Positions 23,332 through 35,700 of a DNA stretch of 64,000 bases are shown here, piece by piece. The translations under genes were made by a program, and so were the position numbers. Source of the stretch: Rhizophagus clarus (Eukaryota; Glomeromycota; Glomeromycetes; Glomerales; Glomeraceae). The DNA is taken from NCBI GenBank assembly GCA_015698045.1, contig BLAL01000034.1, forward strand, positions 620,001 to 684,000, written 5' to 3'. Below the pieces are notes generated by a model. The model was not told where the DNA came from. It was given only the letters and a program-made list of their open reading frames with translations, and ran no database searches. Position 1 is the stretch's first letter. Each line of letters begins with the position of its first letter.

Positions 23332-25416
23332 TAGGGTTCCACACGAATTGGATCGGATTGGATTTTACCAGATTTAAATCTGATCTGATGGATCCGGATT
23401 TATCAATTTTAAATCCAGATCCAAAATTCAGATATATATTTGAAATCTGAATCTAATTCGCAGACCTAAATTTAAAATCTGGATCAGATTTGAATTTGAT
23501 CCAAATCTGACTCGAATTTGATCCAAATCTGACTAAATTCAGATTTAGATAATAATAAAAAAAAATGATTTTACGCTTTTTTAAAATCGTTAACAGTTAA
23601 TAAAAAACGATTCTACATTTTTTTTTAAAATCGTTTTAATGAAAGAACGATTTTTAATGTATTTTTTAAAAATCGTTTTAATAAAAAAATGATTTTTAAC
23701 GGTATTTTTTTAAAATCGTTTTATGATAATAAAAAATGATTTTACGCTTTTTTAAAATTGTTTAATAAAAAAAAATGATTTACATTTTTATTTAAATCGT
23801 TTTAATAAAAGAACGATTTTAACAGTTTTTTAAAATCGTTTTAAATAAAAAAAAATGATTTACATTTTTTTAAAAAATCGTTTAATAAAAAACGATTTTT
23901 AACAGTTTTTTTTAAAATCGGTTTAATAAAAAAAAATGATTTTTAACGGTTTTTTTTCAAAATTATTTTATGATAATAAAAAATAATTTTACGCTTTTTT
24001 AAAATCGTTTAATAAAAAAAATGATTTACATTTTTATTTAAATCGTTTTAATGAAAGAACGATTTTAACGGTTTTTTAAAATCGTTTAATAAAACAATTT
24101 TATGTTTTTTTAAAATTATTTTAAATAAAAAAAATAATTTTACATTTTTTTAAAATCGTTTTAAATAAAAAAAATGATTTATGTTTTTTTAAAAAATCGT
24201 TTAGTAAAAAAACGATTTTTAACAGTTTTTTTTAAAATTGTTTTAATAAATAAAAACGATTTTTAACAGTTTTTTTTCAAAATCATTTTATGATAATAAA
24301 AAATGATTTTACGCTTTTTTAAAATCGTTTAATAAAAAAAATGATTTACATTTTTATTTAAATCGTTTTAATGGAAGAACGATTTTAACGGTTTTTTAAA
24401 ATCGTTTAATAAAAAAAAATGATTTTACGTTTTTTTAAAATCGTTTTAAATAAAAAAAATAGATTTACGTTTTTTTAAAAAATCGTTTAGTAAAAAAATG
24501 ATTTTTAACGTTCTTTTTAAAATCAGTTTAATAAAAAAAAATGATTTTACGCTTTTTAAAATCGTTTAACAAAAAAAAATAATTTTACTTTTTTTTAAAA
24601 TCGTTTAATAAAAAAAATGATTTATGTTTTTATTTAAATCGTTTTAATGAAAGAACGATTTTAACAATTTTTTTAAAATCGTTTTAAATAAAAAAATGAT
24701 TTACATTTTTTTAAAAAATCGTTTTAGTAAAAAAATGATTTTTAACATTTTTTTTTAAAAAAAATTATTTAATAAAAAACAATTTCAACTTATTTTTAAA
24801 AAAATTGTTTAATAAAAAATGATTTTTAACGTTTTTTTAAAAATCGTTTTAATAAAAAAAAATGATTTTACGCTTTTTAAAATCATTTAACAAAAAAAAT
24901 GATTTTACTTTTTTTTAAAATCGTTTTAATAAAAAAATGATTTTAACGTTTCTTTTAAAAATCGTTTTAATAAATAAAAAATGATTTTAATGGGGTTTTC
25001 CTAAATTGTTTAATAAAACAAAACGATTTAACATTTTTTCTAAATCGTTTATTTAAAAAACAATTTAACATTTTTTCTATTAAAAAACAGTGTTATTCAA
25101 AAAAAAGACCGATTTCAGCATTTTTTTTCATAAAGTAATGTGAAAAACTGCCATTTTGGCGTATTTAATAGGTCGCGGTTCTGTTCTGGCATTTTCTTTT
25201 TTAACAGATCTTATAATCTGATCTGAATCTGGCAGATCTGATCTGGATTCAATTCGACAGATTCAGATTATACAATTTCAAATCCGAATCTGAACTTCAG
25301 ATTCAAATTTGGAATCCAAATCTGATCTGCGGATTATAATACTATAATCTGATCCAGATCTGACCAGATCAGATCTGGATCAGATCTAATCAGATCAGAT
25401 TTTTTGCGGAACCCTA
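23332..25416. mobile_element. hAT-like non-autonomous element packed with CGATTTT repeats
   Basis: Ends TAGGGTTCCACAC (left) and, reversed, TAGGGTTCCGCAA (right), matching the YARNG start of hAT elements. The flanks TATGTAAT and TATGTGAT form an 8-bp TSD with one transition. About 200 bp inside each end are dense ATCTGATC/CAGATC motifs in both directions (23,345-23,560; 25,195-25,405), as expected for subterminal transposase-binding sites. The core is a repeat array and holds no gene. Confidence 0.7.
23550..25130. repeat. Palindromic AAATCGTTTT/AAACGATTTT array
   Basis: Dozens of copies of a 30-45 bp unit of the type TAATAAAAAAAATGATTT…TTTTTTAAAATCGTTT, in which each unit is a near-palindrome. 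Higher-order repeats of about 300 bp are visible, with the block that follows TTTTATGATAATAAAAAATG recurring near 23,715, 23,960 and 24,285. It fills the core of the hAT-like element and codes for nothing. Confidence 0.8.
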
Positions 25417-25439
25417 TATGTGATTATAAAAAGATATTT

Positions 25440-25960
25440 ATTAAAATATAATTATTCTATGATCTAATGATCAGATTTCAATGATCTTTAGCTCATTAGG
25501 TTCATCCTATTGAAAGGAATCAGATGGTAGTAATTTTATAATGATTGGATTAATATTGACTGAAAAATTTGATTTTAAAGACTAAATCAGCATTTTATAT
25601 ACTGTATATAAATTTCACGTAACATTAAATATTTTGACTGTATTTTAATTACTATGGGTTCTAGTAATTAAATTTTAATGATCTTAGACTCATTAGAATT
25701 ATCTCGTTAAGAGGAAGTCAATAGTAATAATTTTATAATGATTGGATTAATATTGACCAAGAAATTTGATTTTAAAGACCAGATCAGCATTTTTTATATG
25801 TAAAATTCACGTAATATTAAATATTTTGTTTGTATTTTAATTATTACAGATTCTAATGATCAGATTTTGATAATCTTAGGCTTGTTGAAATCGTCTCATC
25901 AAGAGGAATCTAATGGTTATAAATCCATAATAATTGGAATAATATTGACAAAATTACTAT
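25440..25960. repeat. Tandem repeat, about 200-bp unit, 2.5 copies
   Basis: Recurring blocks: TGATCTTAGACTCATTAG, GAGGAATCTAATGGT-type, ATAATGATTGGATTAATAT and AAATTTGATTTTAAAGAC, each seen two or three times at about 200-bp spacing. The array lies between the hAT-like insert and the right terminal repeat of the TA-flanked element. Confidence 0.7.
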
Positions 25961-26110
25961 AATGTGAATATTTAACCAAAATTATTATAATTTATAATTC
26001 TAGCCAAAATTACTGATTTAATTATAAGATTTTATTGCTTATAGTCATATCTCATCATAGTCACTAAATATAAACTGTCCCAAATGTATGACTATAAAGA
26101 AAGTTGACTG

Positions 26111-26931
26111 TATTATAAGACATTTAGTCAATGGAGAATGTTCTACTGCCATTTCATTAACAAAATCTTTACAAGTTAATAAAAATATTGAGGTCAGTGC
26201 TGTTACTGTGTTTAGAATATTAAGGAGAAATGATTTGGTTTCTAGGATAAAGCGTAAAAAGCCACTTTTGTTCAAAAAACATCAAGACAAATGGTTTAAT
26301 TTTGCCAAAAGGTTTAAGAATTAAGCAATAAGTGACTGGAGCAAGGTGGTATAATCTGTCGAGTCTAAATTTTAAATATTCAGGTCAGACAGATGTTATT
26401 ATTACTGAAAAAACCTGGAAAGCTGCTTAAAAATGCTCATGTCAAACCTACAGTTAAGTTTAGTAAGGGTAGTATTTTTATATAAAGGTGTTTCGCTTCT
26501 TGTGATATTAGTTTCTTATGTAGAATCAATGGGAGCCTTAATGCTGAACTTTATCATCAAATATTGGATAAAGATCTCATGGAAACACTTCAGTATTATA
26601 AATTAAATATTTCAGATATTGTCTTTCAGCAAGATAATAATCTGAAACATACCGCTATTTTCACTAAGCAATAATTTGATGATAATAATATTAAAGTTCT
26701 TCCATGACCACCTCAATCCTCTAACTAAATCCCATAGAATACCTCTGAAATGATGTAGACTGGTAACTTAGGACATTAGACATCGAAATTAGGAGAAAGG
26801 AATTGTTGTGGAAATATGTTTCTCAAATTTGGAATGAAACAGTATTGGAAACATGCACTAAACTAATTGAGATAATGCTAGAAATAATCCAAGATATTAT
26901 TAATGCTAAAGGTGATTATACAAGATGGTAA
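26111..26931 (+). pseudogene. Tc1/mariner-type transposase, broken
   Basis: A frame with several shifts and stops that follows the Tc1-type order: an N-terminal helix-turn-helix (IIRHLVNGECSTAISLTKSL, VTVFRILRRN), then W(stop)SVESKF, FRSD, a FQQDNNLKHTA block and NPIEYLW, ending YTRW-stop. The DDE catalytic set is broken: the first Asp (normally SDESKF) is Val at 26,358-26,360. The second Asp (FQQDN) and the Glu (NPIEYLW) are kept. The ATG at 26,088 is an artefact, as it lies in the terminal repeat of the element inserted at 23,166-26,110. The 5' part of the transposase appears to resume left of 23,166 (NEYHECT). Confidence 0.75.
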
Positions 26932-27289
26932 AAATACTTTTAGGATCTTTTTAGTAATATTTTTTTAGTTTTTTTTTTAAAAAAAACCTTAATTTTTATA
27001 ATAATGTGAAATGTATATAAATGACGTATCATAATTTTAATAAACATTGTATAAATAAAGTAAAACTGTTTATTAAATATTACTAAATTTATTATATTTT
27101 TAATGTTTTTATACTATATTATATATAAAATAAATATTATATTTATATACATTCATATTATTAATAAATATGTAATTTAATGTTTGACATTGGTATGGTG
27201 CATTACTTATGTGAGCCATTGTATTAATCATTTTAATAAAAAAAATATGAAAAAATAATTATTTATTAATCGTTTTAATGAAAAATATA

Positions 27290-28020
27290 ATCATTTTAAT
27301 ATTAGTTCTGGTTTTTTTAAAAAAATTTGCATATAAAAAATGACAGAGCATTAGTTCTGGTATTTTTTTCTTTAATTTTAGATATAAAACATTAGAATAT
27401 TATTAGTTTTAGTATTTTTTTTTTTTAATTTTATATATAAGAATGCTAGAACTAATAATGTTTTAGCATTTTTTTTTCTTTGATTTTGAATGTAAAATGC
27501 TAGAATATTATTAATTCTAGCAATTTTTTTAATTTTACATATAAAATACCAGAATTCAGCATTTTTTAATTTTGTATATAAAATGCTAGAATTAGGTATT
27601 TTTTAAAAAAATTCATGTATAAAAATGTCAGAACTCAGTGTTTTTTAATTTTGTATATAAAATACTAAAACTAATGTTTTGACATTTTTTTTTAAAATTT
27701 TATATATAAAAATCTCAAAACATTAGTTTTAATGTTTTTTTTTTAATTTTGCATAATAAAATGTTAGAATATGAGTTTTGTTTTGCGTATATAAATAGCA
27801 GAGTTAATGTTCTGACATTTTTTTTAAAAAAATTGTGTATAAAAAAATCTGAAACATTAGTTTTAGCATTTTTTTATTTTAATTTTGCATATAAAAATGT
27901 CAAATTTGGTATAATTTTGCATATAAAAATGCCAGAACTAATATTTTAATATTTTTTTAAAAAAAATTTGTATACAAAAACACCAGAATTTGGCAGAACT
28001 ACCAATTCCAGCTTTTTAGC
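27290..28020. repeat. Imperfect tandem repeat, 60-70 bp unit
   Basis: About 11 copies of a unit like AATTTTGTATATAAAATGC-CAGAACTAATGTTTTAGCAT-TTTTTT. GCCAGAA and its reverse TTCTGGC alternate, so units are partly palindromic. The open frame at 27,749-27,949 is the repeat read as protein. Confidence 0.75.
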
Positions 28021-28056
28021 CCATATTTTTATCATTATAAAATGATAAATACAATT

Positions 28057-28174
28057 ATATCTGTTAAAATGTATTATATCTGTCAAAATGCATTACAACT
28101 GATAAAATGCATTATATCTGTCAAAATACATTACATCTGTCAAAATGCATTGCGATTGTCAAAATTCTGCCAAA
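28057..28174. repeat. Tandem repeat, about 21-bp unit
   Basis: Five to six copies of ATCTGTCAAAATGCATTACA with small changes, just outside the left end of the large fold-back element. The open frame across it is not a gene. Confidence 0.75.
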
Positions 28175-28396
28175 ATAATTACAGTTATATCAATTTAGAT
28201 TTGGCACAGCTGCCATATATTTTGGCATTCTAGGAATCTAATTTGTGAAGAAATACAGCGGCTTTCAAAAAGAATGCACTAAACTTTTTTAAAATTATTA
28301 ATTATTCTTATTAAATTAATTTAAATCCAATTAAAATAAAATTTAAAACTTAAATAATGCATGATATGATCTATTAAAATTATAAAATTTAATATA

Positions 28397-28486
28397 TTTT
28401 TTTTTTTTTTTTTGGTGTTGAAGCCGTACCATCATTTATTAAGCAAGATAGGATTACAACTATAATCACTTCTGACTAGCTATGGG
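28397..28486 (-). mobile_element. Short retroposon (SINE or truncated LINE), 90 bp
   Basis: A poly-T start (28,397-28,413), so poly-A on the minus strand, followed by about 73 bp of less AT-rich sequence (GGTGTTGAAGCCGTACCATC…GACTAGCTATGGG). Both sides carry the perfect 16-bp duplication TATAAAATTTAATATA (28,381-28,396 and 28,487-28,502). The opposite arm of the host palindrome lacks it, which confirms insertion. Confidence 0.75.
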
Positions 28487-28714
28487 TATAAAATTTAATA
28501 TAAATTTACTAATTAGTTTTTAATTATATACCATTTAATAAATCAAAAAAACTTGGTACTTTCTTTTTGTTACTTTTTGAAATTTTTAAAAAAACAAACT
28601 TTTTATAAAATTATATTATGCTTTTATAATAAAAAAAATGTAAAATTTATTATCAAATAGTATAAATTATTTATTAAAATTGAAAAAAATCAATATTTTT
28701 TAATAATAAATTAA

Positions 28715-28955
28715 GGGTTTTATTTTTTTTCGCACCTGCGATACATCGTACCCTGAACACTCTGGGCAAAATTACGGTAATGCCAGGCAAAATTAAACAT
28801 GTGACATTTAACTAGAGGCGTAAAAAATAGATTTTTTATAACTGAAAAAATTCTAAGTCCCCAGAATACATATAAAAAAATGAAAAGAAAAGGGGTGTGA
28901 CACAGGTGATAAAAAAGGGTGCAATGCATCGCAGGTACAGAAAATTATTAAACCC
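28715..28955. mobile_element. piggyBac-like MITE with TTAA duplication, 241 bp
   Basis: Flanked by TTAA (28,711-28,714 and 28,956-28,959). The ends are inverted repeats of about 40 bp: GGGTTTTATTTTTTTTCGCA (left) and GGGTTTAATAATTTTCTGTA (right, reversed), followed by ACCTGCGATRCATYGYACCC on both sides. The matching arm of the host palindrome has the empty site. The 69-residue minus open frame in it is not a gene. Confidence 0.8.
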
Positions 28956-29193
28956 TTAATTTATTTAATAAATATAATTAAAAATTATTATAAACTATAT
29001 AGATTTCACAATTTTTTAATATAAAGTTTTTTCTAGAACTCTTCCCACTGATCTTTTTGTCACAATTTAGACAAAAAAAATTTCACATTAAAACTATTAA
29101 AAACACTTGTTATACATAATATTTTATTACTTTTCTTGTAGTTATAAAAGAAAGAATAATGGAAGGAGTTGTATATTAATATAAACTCCGTTA

Positions 29194-31131
29194 ATACTGG
29201 AGGTACTTCTACAGCCTCTATAGAGAGTCAAAGTACTCTCAACAACTTGCAATAACAAACTACTACTGGATTTGAAGCTTCAATCCATGCACAAGCTCAC
29301 ACCACTACAACTACCACTGCTACCTCTAGTTAGCAGAATGATACGAATAAGACACAACCACGTTGGACAGTAATAGGAAAGTCTCAAAAAATTACTCTCT
29401 TCTTTCCCCTAGACTTAGCTCTAGGTCAGAATGACACAGAAAAAAAGAATCACGTATTCCACCATGTAGTTGGGCTAACACGCATATTCTCCACCACTAC
29501 AATCAAAGGCGTAAAGATGATTAGAGTTGTTTGCGAAACAGAAGACGCAGCCAATGAAGTTATGGCAAAAACTATCGTGATCAACAATCCAACTAAATTT
29601 AGTAAATTGGAGTTATTTACACAAAATCAGCCTGATCTTCAATCTGATTTCAAGATCAAAATCTGGGATGTTTCACAGATATTGAAAAAAATCTATTTAA
29701 ATAACATCTACGATCATTAGGTCAGGTGAAAAAGATCAAATTTGCAGTTAAAAATCTATACTATGAAGTGTCAATCACCTTTGCTAACAAAGACCTAGCG
29801 GATGCTTTAAAAGAAGGATGGTCAATGAAATTTTTGAACAAGACTTTCAGAATCTTTTCCAATATACTCACTAAAGAAAAACATAATCATCGCTTTAAGT
29901 ATGTATTAAAACTTACCAATCTACCCAAAAGGACAAATGGAAGAGATCTTTTAGAAATTGTAACATGTACAAGAGCCAAAGCTGTATTTGTTCCTAAAAA
30001 CTGCTTTTCTCAGAATTATGAAAAAGAACGCTTTGCTAGGTTTTACTTTAATAGTATTGATAATATGAATGCAGTAAAAGAAAATCACTTTGCTTTCAAT
30101 AACAAAGGACTATATTTTGCTGATAAAAATGCACTAACTTGCCATGTATGTGATTCCATTAATTATAAAGTCAGGAACTGTCCTGAAAATAGTCAACTTA
30201 AATGCCGTTATAGCCAACAGACAGCTTATCAAGATATATACAAAAGATACAAAGTTGAGGCTCCAAAGCGCAAGTTTAGTTTCAAACCAATCTTTCCCTC
30301 TGCCAAGGATGATTTTATCTCTAGCGATATGAACTGGGCAGATGACTGGGATGTTAAATACTCAGCAAAACCTACTCCACCTGTTAGTTATGCTAAAGTC
30401 ATTCAACGATCCTTAAAAGTTCCTCCTAATTCATATAAACTACCATCTTCCAACATGCAATAATCAGGACAGAATAAAACTGGATTCTATCCTAAGTCTA
30501 ATTGTGTATTTTCAAAGAATATTCCTTCCAACATACCTCAGTCACAAGGTATTAAGCAATTTGAACAAAGGCTTTATAATCTTGAAAAAAGATTTGATAA
30601 AAATGTGGATTCTAATGTAAATTCGAGACTTGAGAAAGTCGAACAGCAACTTAATAAATTTAATGATCTCATAAAAAAGTTTAATGATAAAATTGTTAAT
30701 CTAGAGATGCATATGCTTAATCAATCAAGTAATAAACCTGATCTTGACCTTAATTTCAGTCCAGTCACTGATTCATTTATCAACGTATTTAATAAAAGAG
30801 TAAGAACAGATGAGGACGTGAATGATATTGTAAGGACTCTCAATCCCCAACCATCCAACCTTCTAATACAAACAAATATGTCATCAGTAAACGTTAATAT
30901 GCAAAATTCCTAGGATGATTCAGCTACTTTGCAAGATTTTTATTATGATGCTACTGAATATAATCAAGATCCTACAGTCTAACGCATGGATGAAATCAAA
31001 AATAAAGTTAATAATGCATGCTCCTCATTGGAAATTATGAATAATCGACTTGGTCAATTAATAGGCTCATTTTCTTCATTTAACGCTTACCTGTCACAAC
31101 AAAGTGCAAATTCACCACCACCTAATAATTA
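29194..31131 (+). pseudogene. LINE ORF1 (gag-like RNA-binding protein), broken
   Basis: The frame opens with a Ser/Thr/Gln-rich stretch. A first domain (VFHHVVGLTRIFSTTTIKGV…) and a second (KYVLKLTNLPKRTNGRDLLE…) look like RRM-type folds. The zinc knuckle CHVCDSINYKVRNC (30,140-30,181) has Tyr (TAT, 30,164-30,166) where CX2CX4HX4C needs His. A Pro/Lys-rich region follows, and a coiled coil at 30,540-30,720 (RLEKVEQQLNKFNDLIKKFN) that could drive trimerisation. Stops at TAA and TAG mostly stand where Gln would fit (NNLQ-stop-QTT, SSNMQ-stop-SGQ). A frameshift lies near 29,720. ORF1 proteins chaperone LINE RNA for target-primed reverse transcription. Confidence 0.75.
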
Positions 31132-31134
31132 ACA

Positions 31135-32735
31135 ATGATGTTACAACAAACTATAATTTCACCATCTATTGATGGTATTATGGATATTAAAAACACTTTT
31201 AAGATTTCAACTTTAAATACATCAGGGTTAAATACTACTATTAAGCAAGAATATTTAATTAATTTTATGAATATTAATGATGTTAAGATTTTAGGCGTTA
31301 CTAAAACTAAATTCACAATCAATACAGGACAACATTTATATAAAAATCATAAGGACTATAAAGCATGGTGGTTTTTTACAGATACATATCATTACTCACA
31401 AGATATTGGTATTATTATAAATAACAGTTATGCTAAGTACGTAGCTATACAACATACATTTAAAGGCCGTATACTAGCACTTACATTATTTCTCAAAGGA
31501 AAAATTAGATTCATGATTATTGTTATCTATAATTATGCCAATAATACTATGAAGAAAGAAATCACAGAATTATACGCTCACGTTAAAGTCTTTATCAAAG
31601 AAGAAACTAAACATAAAACTAGAATTATCATAATGGGAGATTTCAATGCAAACTACGATGATTATCAATAAGAAATCAAAAGTAATAAACATACTTGGAA
31701 GAATTCAATTTTTATGACACTTAAGCAATATAGTTTTAAAGATACAAATAGTTTGTTTCATAAGAATCCTTTATCAACATGATATCATCAAGACTTTAAA
31801 TCTCATATAGATTTTATTTGGGTAAATTATGAAATAATGCCTGATTTAATCTATGTTTCAACTAATAAATCTCATATAGTTTCCACAGATCATTCAGTCG
31901 TGACAGCATATTTTAGTTATAATAATATATTTAGAATTAAAGCAATTGCTATAGCTAAAAGACACAATATACGTAAAATTATTAATTACAAAATGATTAC
32001 GTAGGATGAATGGAAAACTTTCACTGAACAAATGGAAGAGTTATGTCTTACAAAAGAATCTACGTATTTGCCAAATAGTAAATCCTTAAATTGTTTGTGA
32101 AATGAAATTAAGAGTATTTTTAAGCAAGCATTAGCCAAATTACCACATAAGAAAGACAATCCATTTTTAGAATAGCTTCCTGAATCCATAGTATATTTTA
32201 AAAGGAAGATGCGTCAATTATCAAAAATTTTGCTATAATTGATACAGAAAAAACTTTCAGCATACGCTAATAATTGTAAACGATATGATTATATTAATAG
32301 TAAATTGGCAATTATTACAGATTTATCATATAAACTCAACATTGATAAATCTAATATCCTAGCTCTTTTTATTTTAAAGTTTAAGCAATTTGTTAAAGAT
32401 CTATTTAATATTATTACTATCAGATTTAAGAAAGAAGATGAAGATTATAAACAGAAAGAATTAAATTCTTTGTTGACAAACAATGCCAAGAATTAGCTGA
32501 TCACAAAAGAAGAGTTATAAATTCAGTACTTAACCATCAAAGAAAATGTATTATGTTAGATAAAATTCTAATTAGTAATAATGGTCAAATGGAATTATGC
32601 TTAGATCCAGATGTAATCAACAAAGAAGTAACCAACCACTTTCAGAATGCTACTGGCAAGAAATTTGATGAGATTCAAATGCAATCCCGTTGGCAACAAC
32701 AATATCAACCTATTGAGTGGATTGATCCTAAATGG
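31135..32735 (+). pseudogene. LINE ORF2, endonuclease part, broken
   Basis: An apurinic/apyrimidinic-type endonuclease (exonuclease-endonuclease-phosphatase fold) that nicks the target for retrotransposition. Visible motifs: STLNTSGLNTT near the start, the catalytic GDFNAN at about 31,635, HIDFIWV at about 31,810 and TDHSVV at about 31,885 (usual SDH). Asn and Asp of GDFN and the His of the DH motif are kept. The Glu motif is unclear (GVTKTKF). Six in-frame stops follow between 31,670 and 32,240, most where Trp or Gln would be expected. The linker to the reverse transcriptase runs to 32,735, where the hAT element interrupts the frame. Confidence 0.75.
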
Positions 32736-35700
32736 CAGTGATGGGCATTGGAAATTGGAAGCACATTTGAACTTCCAAATCTTCCAATTCCAATTATATA
32801 TCCAATTCCAATAAATTTTCATTGGAAGTTTGGAAGCATTTTGTCACGTTATACATTTTTATCCAATAATATTAAATCATATATAAGGTCAAAATTTGAT
32901 AATTTGATTTAAGAATTAATGGGCAAGAAAAATTTATTAAACTTTATTAATTTGATTTTACATCCAAGTAATCAGGAATACTAAGAGATGAACTGAACAA
33001 ATTTTTAAATTTCTATTTTGCTTTTTTGTCTACTGCTGAATGTGTATATTCGTTTAAAAGATCCTCTTTCAAACTATCTGAATTATTTATCAACTTCTTC
33101 TCCTCTTCTAACTGTGCTAATTCCTCCTTTATTAACATTTCTTTCCATTTCTCTAATTCCTGCTCCTAATGTTCAGAAGTAAAAATAGTATTATCTTCAA
33201 TATCATTTTCGATCTCTTCAACATTTAAATTTGGTGTAATATCTTCAGAACCAGTATCAATCAGAATTGTATTTGGATTTGAGAATTGAATTTGATTTTG
33301 CTGTAATTCTTTTTCTCTTAATGAAAAATTAATAGCTGCCCGAAGTTGGCTCATTGCTAATACTTTTTCATTCTATAAAAATAAAAGAAAATTCGCTAAT
33401 AAAATGACCATTGTTAAAAAAAATAAAAACAATTTCCAAAAAAAATAATTAAGTGAATTAAAAAAAAACTATCATCAATAAAAATTAAGGACTTTGTTAC
33501 CAACATAAATTAAAGAGCTTATTTTTAATCGATTATAACATACCATGTATAAAAAACCCATGAAAGATCACATTCGTTCAACAGAAGCAGCATTTACATA
33601 CATGCCAAAAAGTTTTAAAACAACTGCAGCTAATTCCTTATAATCACCTTGTACATACCCCCAAAATTTAAAAGCATCATCTCCAAATTGTTCCAATATT
33701 TTATCATTAAATGGTTTGATTTTCTGACGATAGTTCTCAAAATTTAATAATAATCGTAATGGACATTTTTTAAACCATGCTTTATAATAGTATGTTAAAT
33801 ACTATTCTAAAGAAGTAAATGATAAATTATTAAGTTCAGAATTAAAATATGTAAACCGTTACTTTGGATGAAGCACAAAGAAAAGCAAAAATAATGGTTG
33901 TTCCTATTGGCTTTAACATTTTTCCAATCGACTAATCATTTAATTACTTAAATTTGAATCTGGAAAATATTTCCAAAATTGCATAAAATAACCAATAGCA
34001 TGAAGCACTTCAAAAAGACATGCCTTATCGCATTGAAGCTTATTTAAAATACCACAATAAGGTAATAAAATATCTTGTAATAACTCAATTTTTTCCCACC
34101 AATCATTATTAAAAAGTATTTGACAGAGCCCTGAATTCAAATAAAGTTCTTCAGTATTCTCCGAACCAGTTTGTAGGCATTCATGACGAATTGCCAAATT
34201 CTATTATAATAAAAAAATTAATTTTTGCATTTTGATAATAATAATTTTGATCAAAAAAAAAAAATATTTACTTGTAAAGCTTGCTTAGATCAGACAAGAC
34301 TCTTAAAACAAAAATAGTGACTGTTCCATCGTGTTTTACCAGGAATTACAATTGAATAATATTTGTTATATAACACACTTTGAATATCCCATAATTTGCC
34401 AATAAAATAACTATTATTCGCATTTTTAAAGTAAACAGCAACCATAATAGCTTTACTGGATGCAGCTTTTAAAGTTGGTGATTCTTTAAAAATATCATCT
34501 ATTGTCAATTAACATTGATGCGCAAAGCAAAGTAAAAAAACTATTTCTGGAAATTGTAATTAAAGTCGTTGCCTATTGATCAATTATTGAATAAATAAAT
34601 ATCTGAAATTAAATGATCAACAATACATTCATATTACTTACTGTGCTGCAGCATAAGCTGGTGTACTATCTGACACTATTGCATTAAGCTTAATATTTAA
34701 ACTTTTAATATCCTAAATTAGGCTGATTATTTTAGGTACTACTTTAATTGTTCGTTCACGTTTACTGCTAATATCTAAAGCATCCCATATTAAAATTTCA
34801 CCTGATGATGATATAAACAAAGATCTAAATATATGCTGATTTAAAATGTTCTTCCACCCTTCAAAAGCTAATACTACCCCAATTTTATCACTAATTAATT
34901 TTTCATCTCTCAATGTATTTAAGCTTTTAATTTCTTTTTTCAATATACGATCAGATAAAGCTTTTCTATTTAGTAAAATGAGATGTGGATTTAAAAAATG
35001 AAAGAGCTTCAAAGTTGCGGGATGGTCAATCTATTAAAATGAAAAACCATTTGCTACTGACATTCTAAGTAAAAGACGTTCAAACTTTGGTATTTCATTT
35101 TTAGTAAGTGTACGAATAAGATTATTTTTAATTGTATTTGGTTTTGAATTAAAATGTGTAAACGATGATGATGCTGAAACAAATGATCCAAACGATCTTA
35201 CTGAAGCCACTTCTTCTTCTATTAATTTAAATTTTGGAATTTTGAAATCATATTGTAAAGATTTTAAATAATTTAAAACCTTTTCATTATTCTTACCATA
35301 ATCTTTATTTACTTTTTGACGTTTTTGATCAACTTCTTCCATTTCATTATCAGAAAAATTGATAATATCATCTAGTTTTTCTTGACTTCTGATTTTCTCT
35401 TGAAAATATGAACAGTTCTTTAAATGATTTTTAACTTGTGGTTTTTTATTTGTAAAAGTATTTTTTAAAAGCTCTTCACCTTTTAAATTTTCAAAACAAG
35501 CAACACATACTGCATAAGTATTACATAAATTTTGTTTTTCAAGAACCTTTATATACTTAGTAAGGCAGTGATTTCTATGTCTTTTTATTATCAAAAAAAA
35601 AAGAAAAATAATTCTTTTTTTTGGATTAAACAAAAAATAGATTATCATTTATAGTTTATAAGTAAAAATCTGCAAAATTACTAATTTTGGTATTGAAAGA

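Larger units (their letters stand above)
23166..26110. mobile_element. Non-autonomous Tc1/mariner-type element, TA-flanked, 2.9 kb
   Basis: Terminal inverted repeats CAGTCAACTCCCTTTATAGTC (left) and CAGTCAACTTTCTTTATAGTC (reverse of the right end), each flanked by TA. Inside are further TATAGTCAC motifs, a nested hAT-like element (23,332-25,416) and a tandem repeat of about 200 bp (25,440-25,960). No transposase frame is present. It sits inside a Tc1-like transposase pseudogene, whose remainder begins at 26,111. Confidence 0.75.

Noticed and set aside
22199..28174. Possible CRISPR-like or prokaryotic arrays
   Set aside because: Units are contiguous without unique spacers and the window is eukaryotic; these are ordinary tandem repeats.
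28720..28929. 69-residue minus-strand frame
   Set aside because: It lies inside the TTAA-flanked MITE and includes its terminal repeat.
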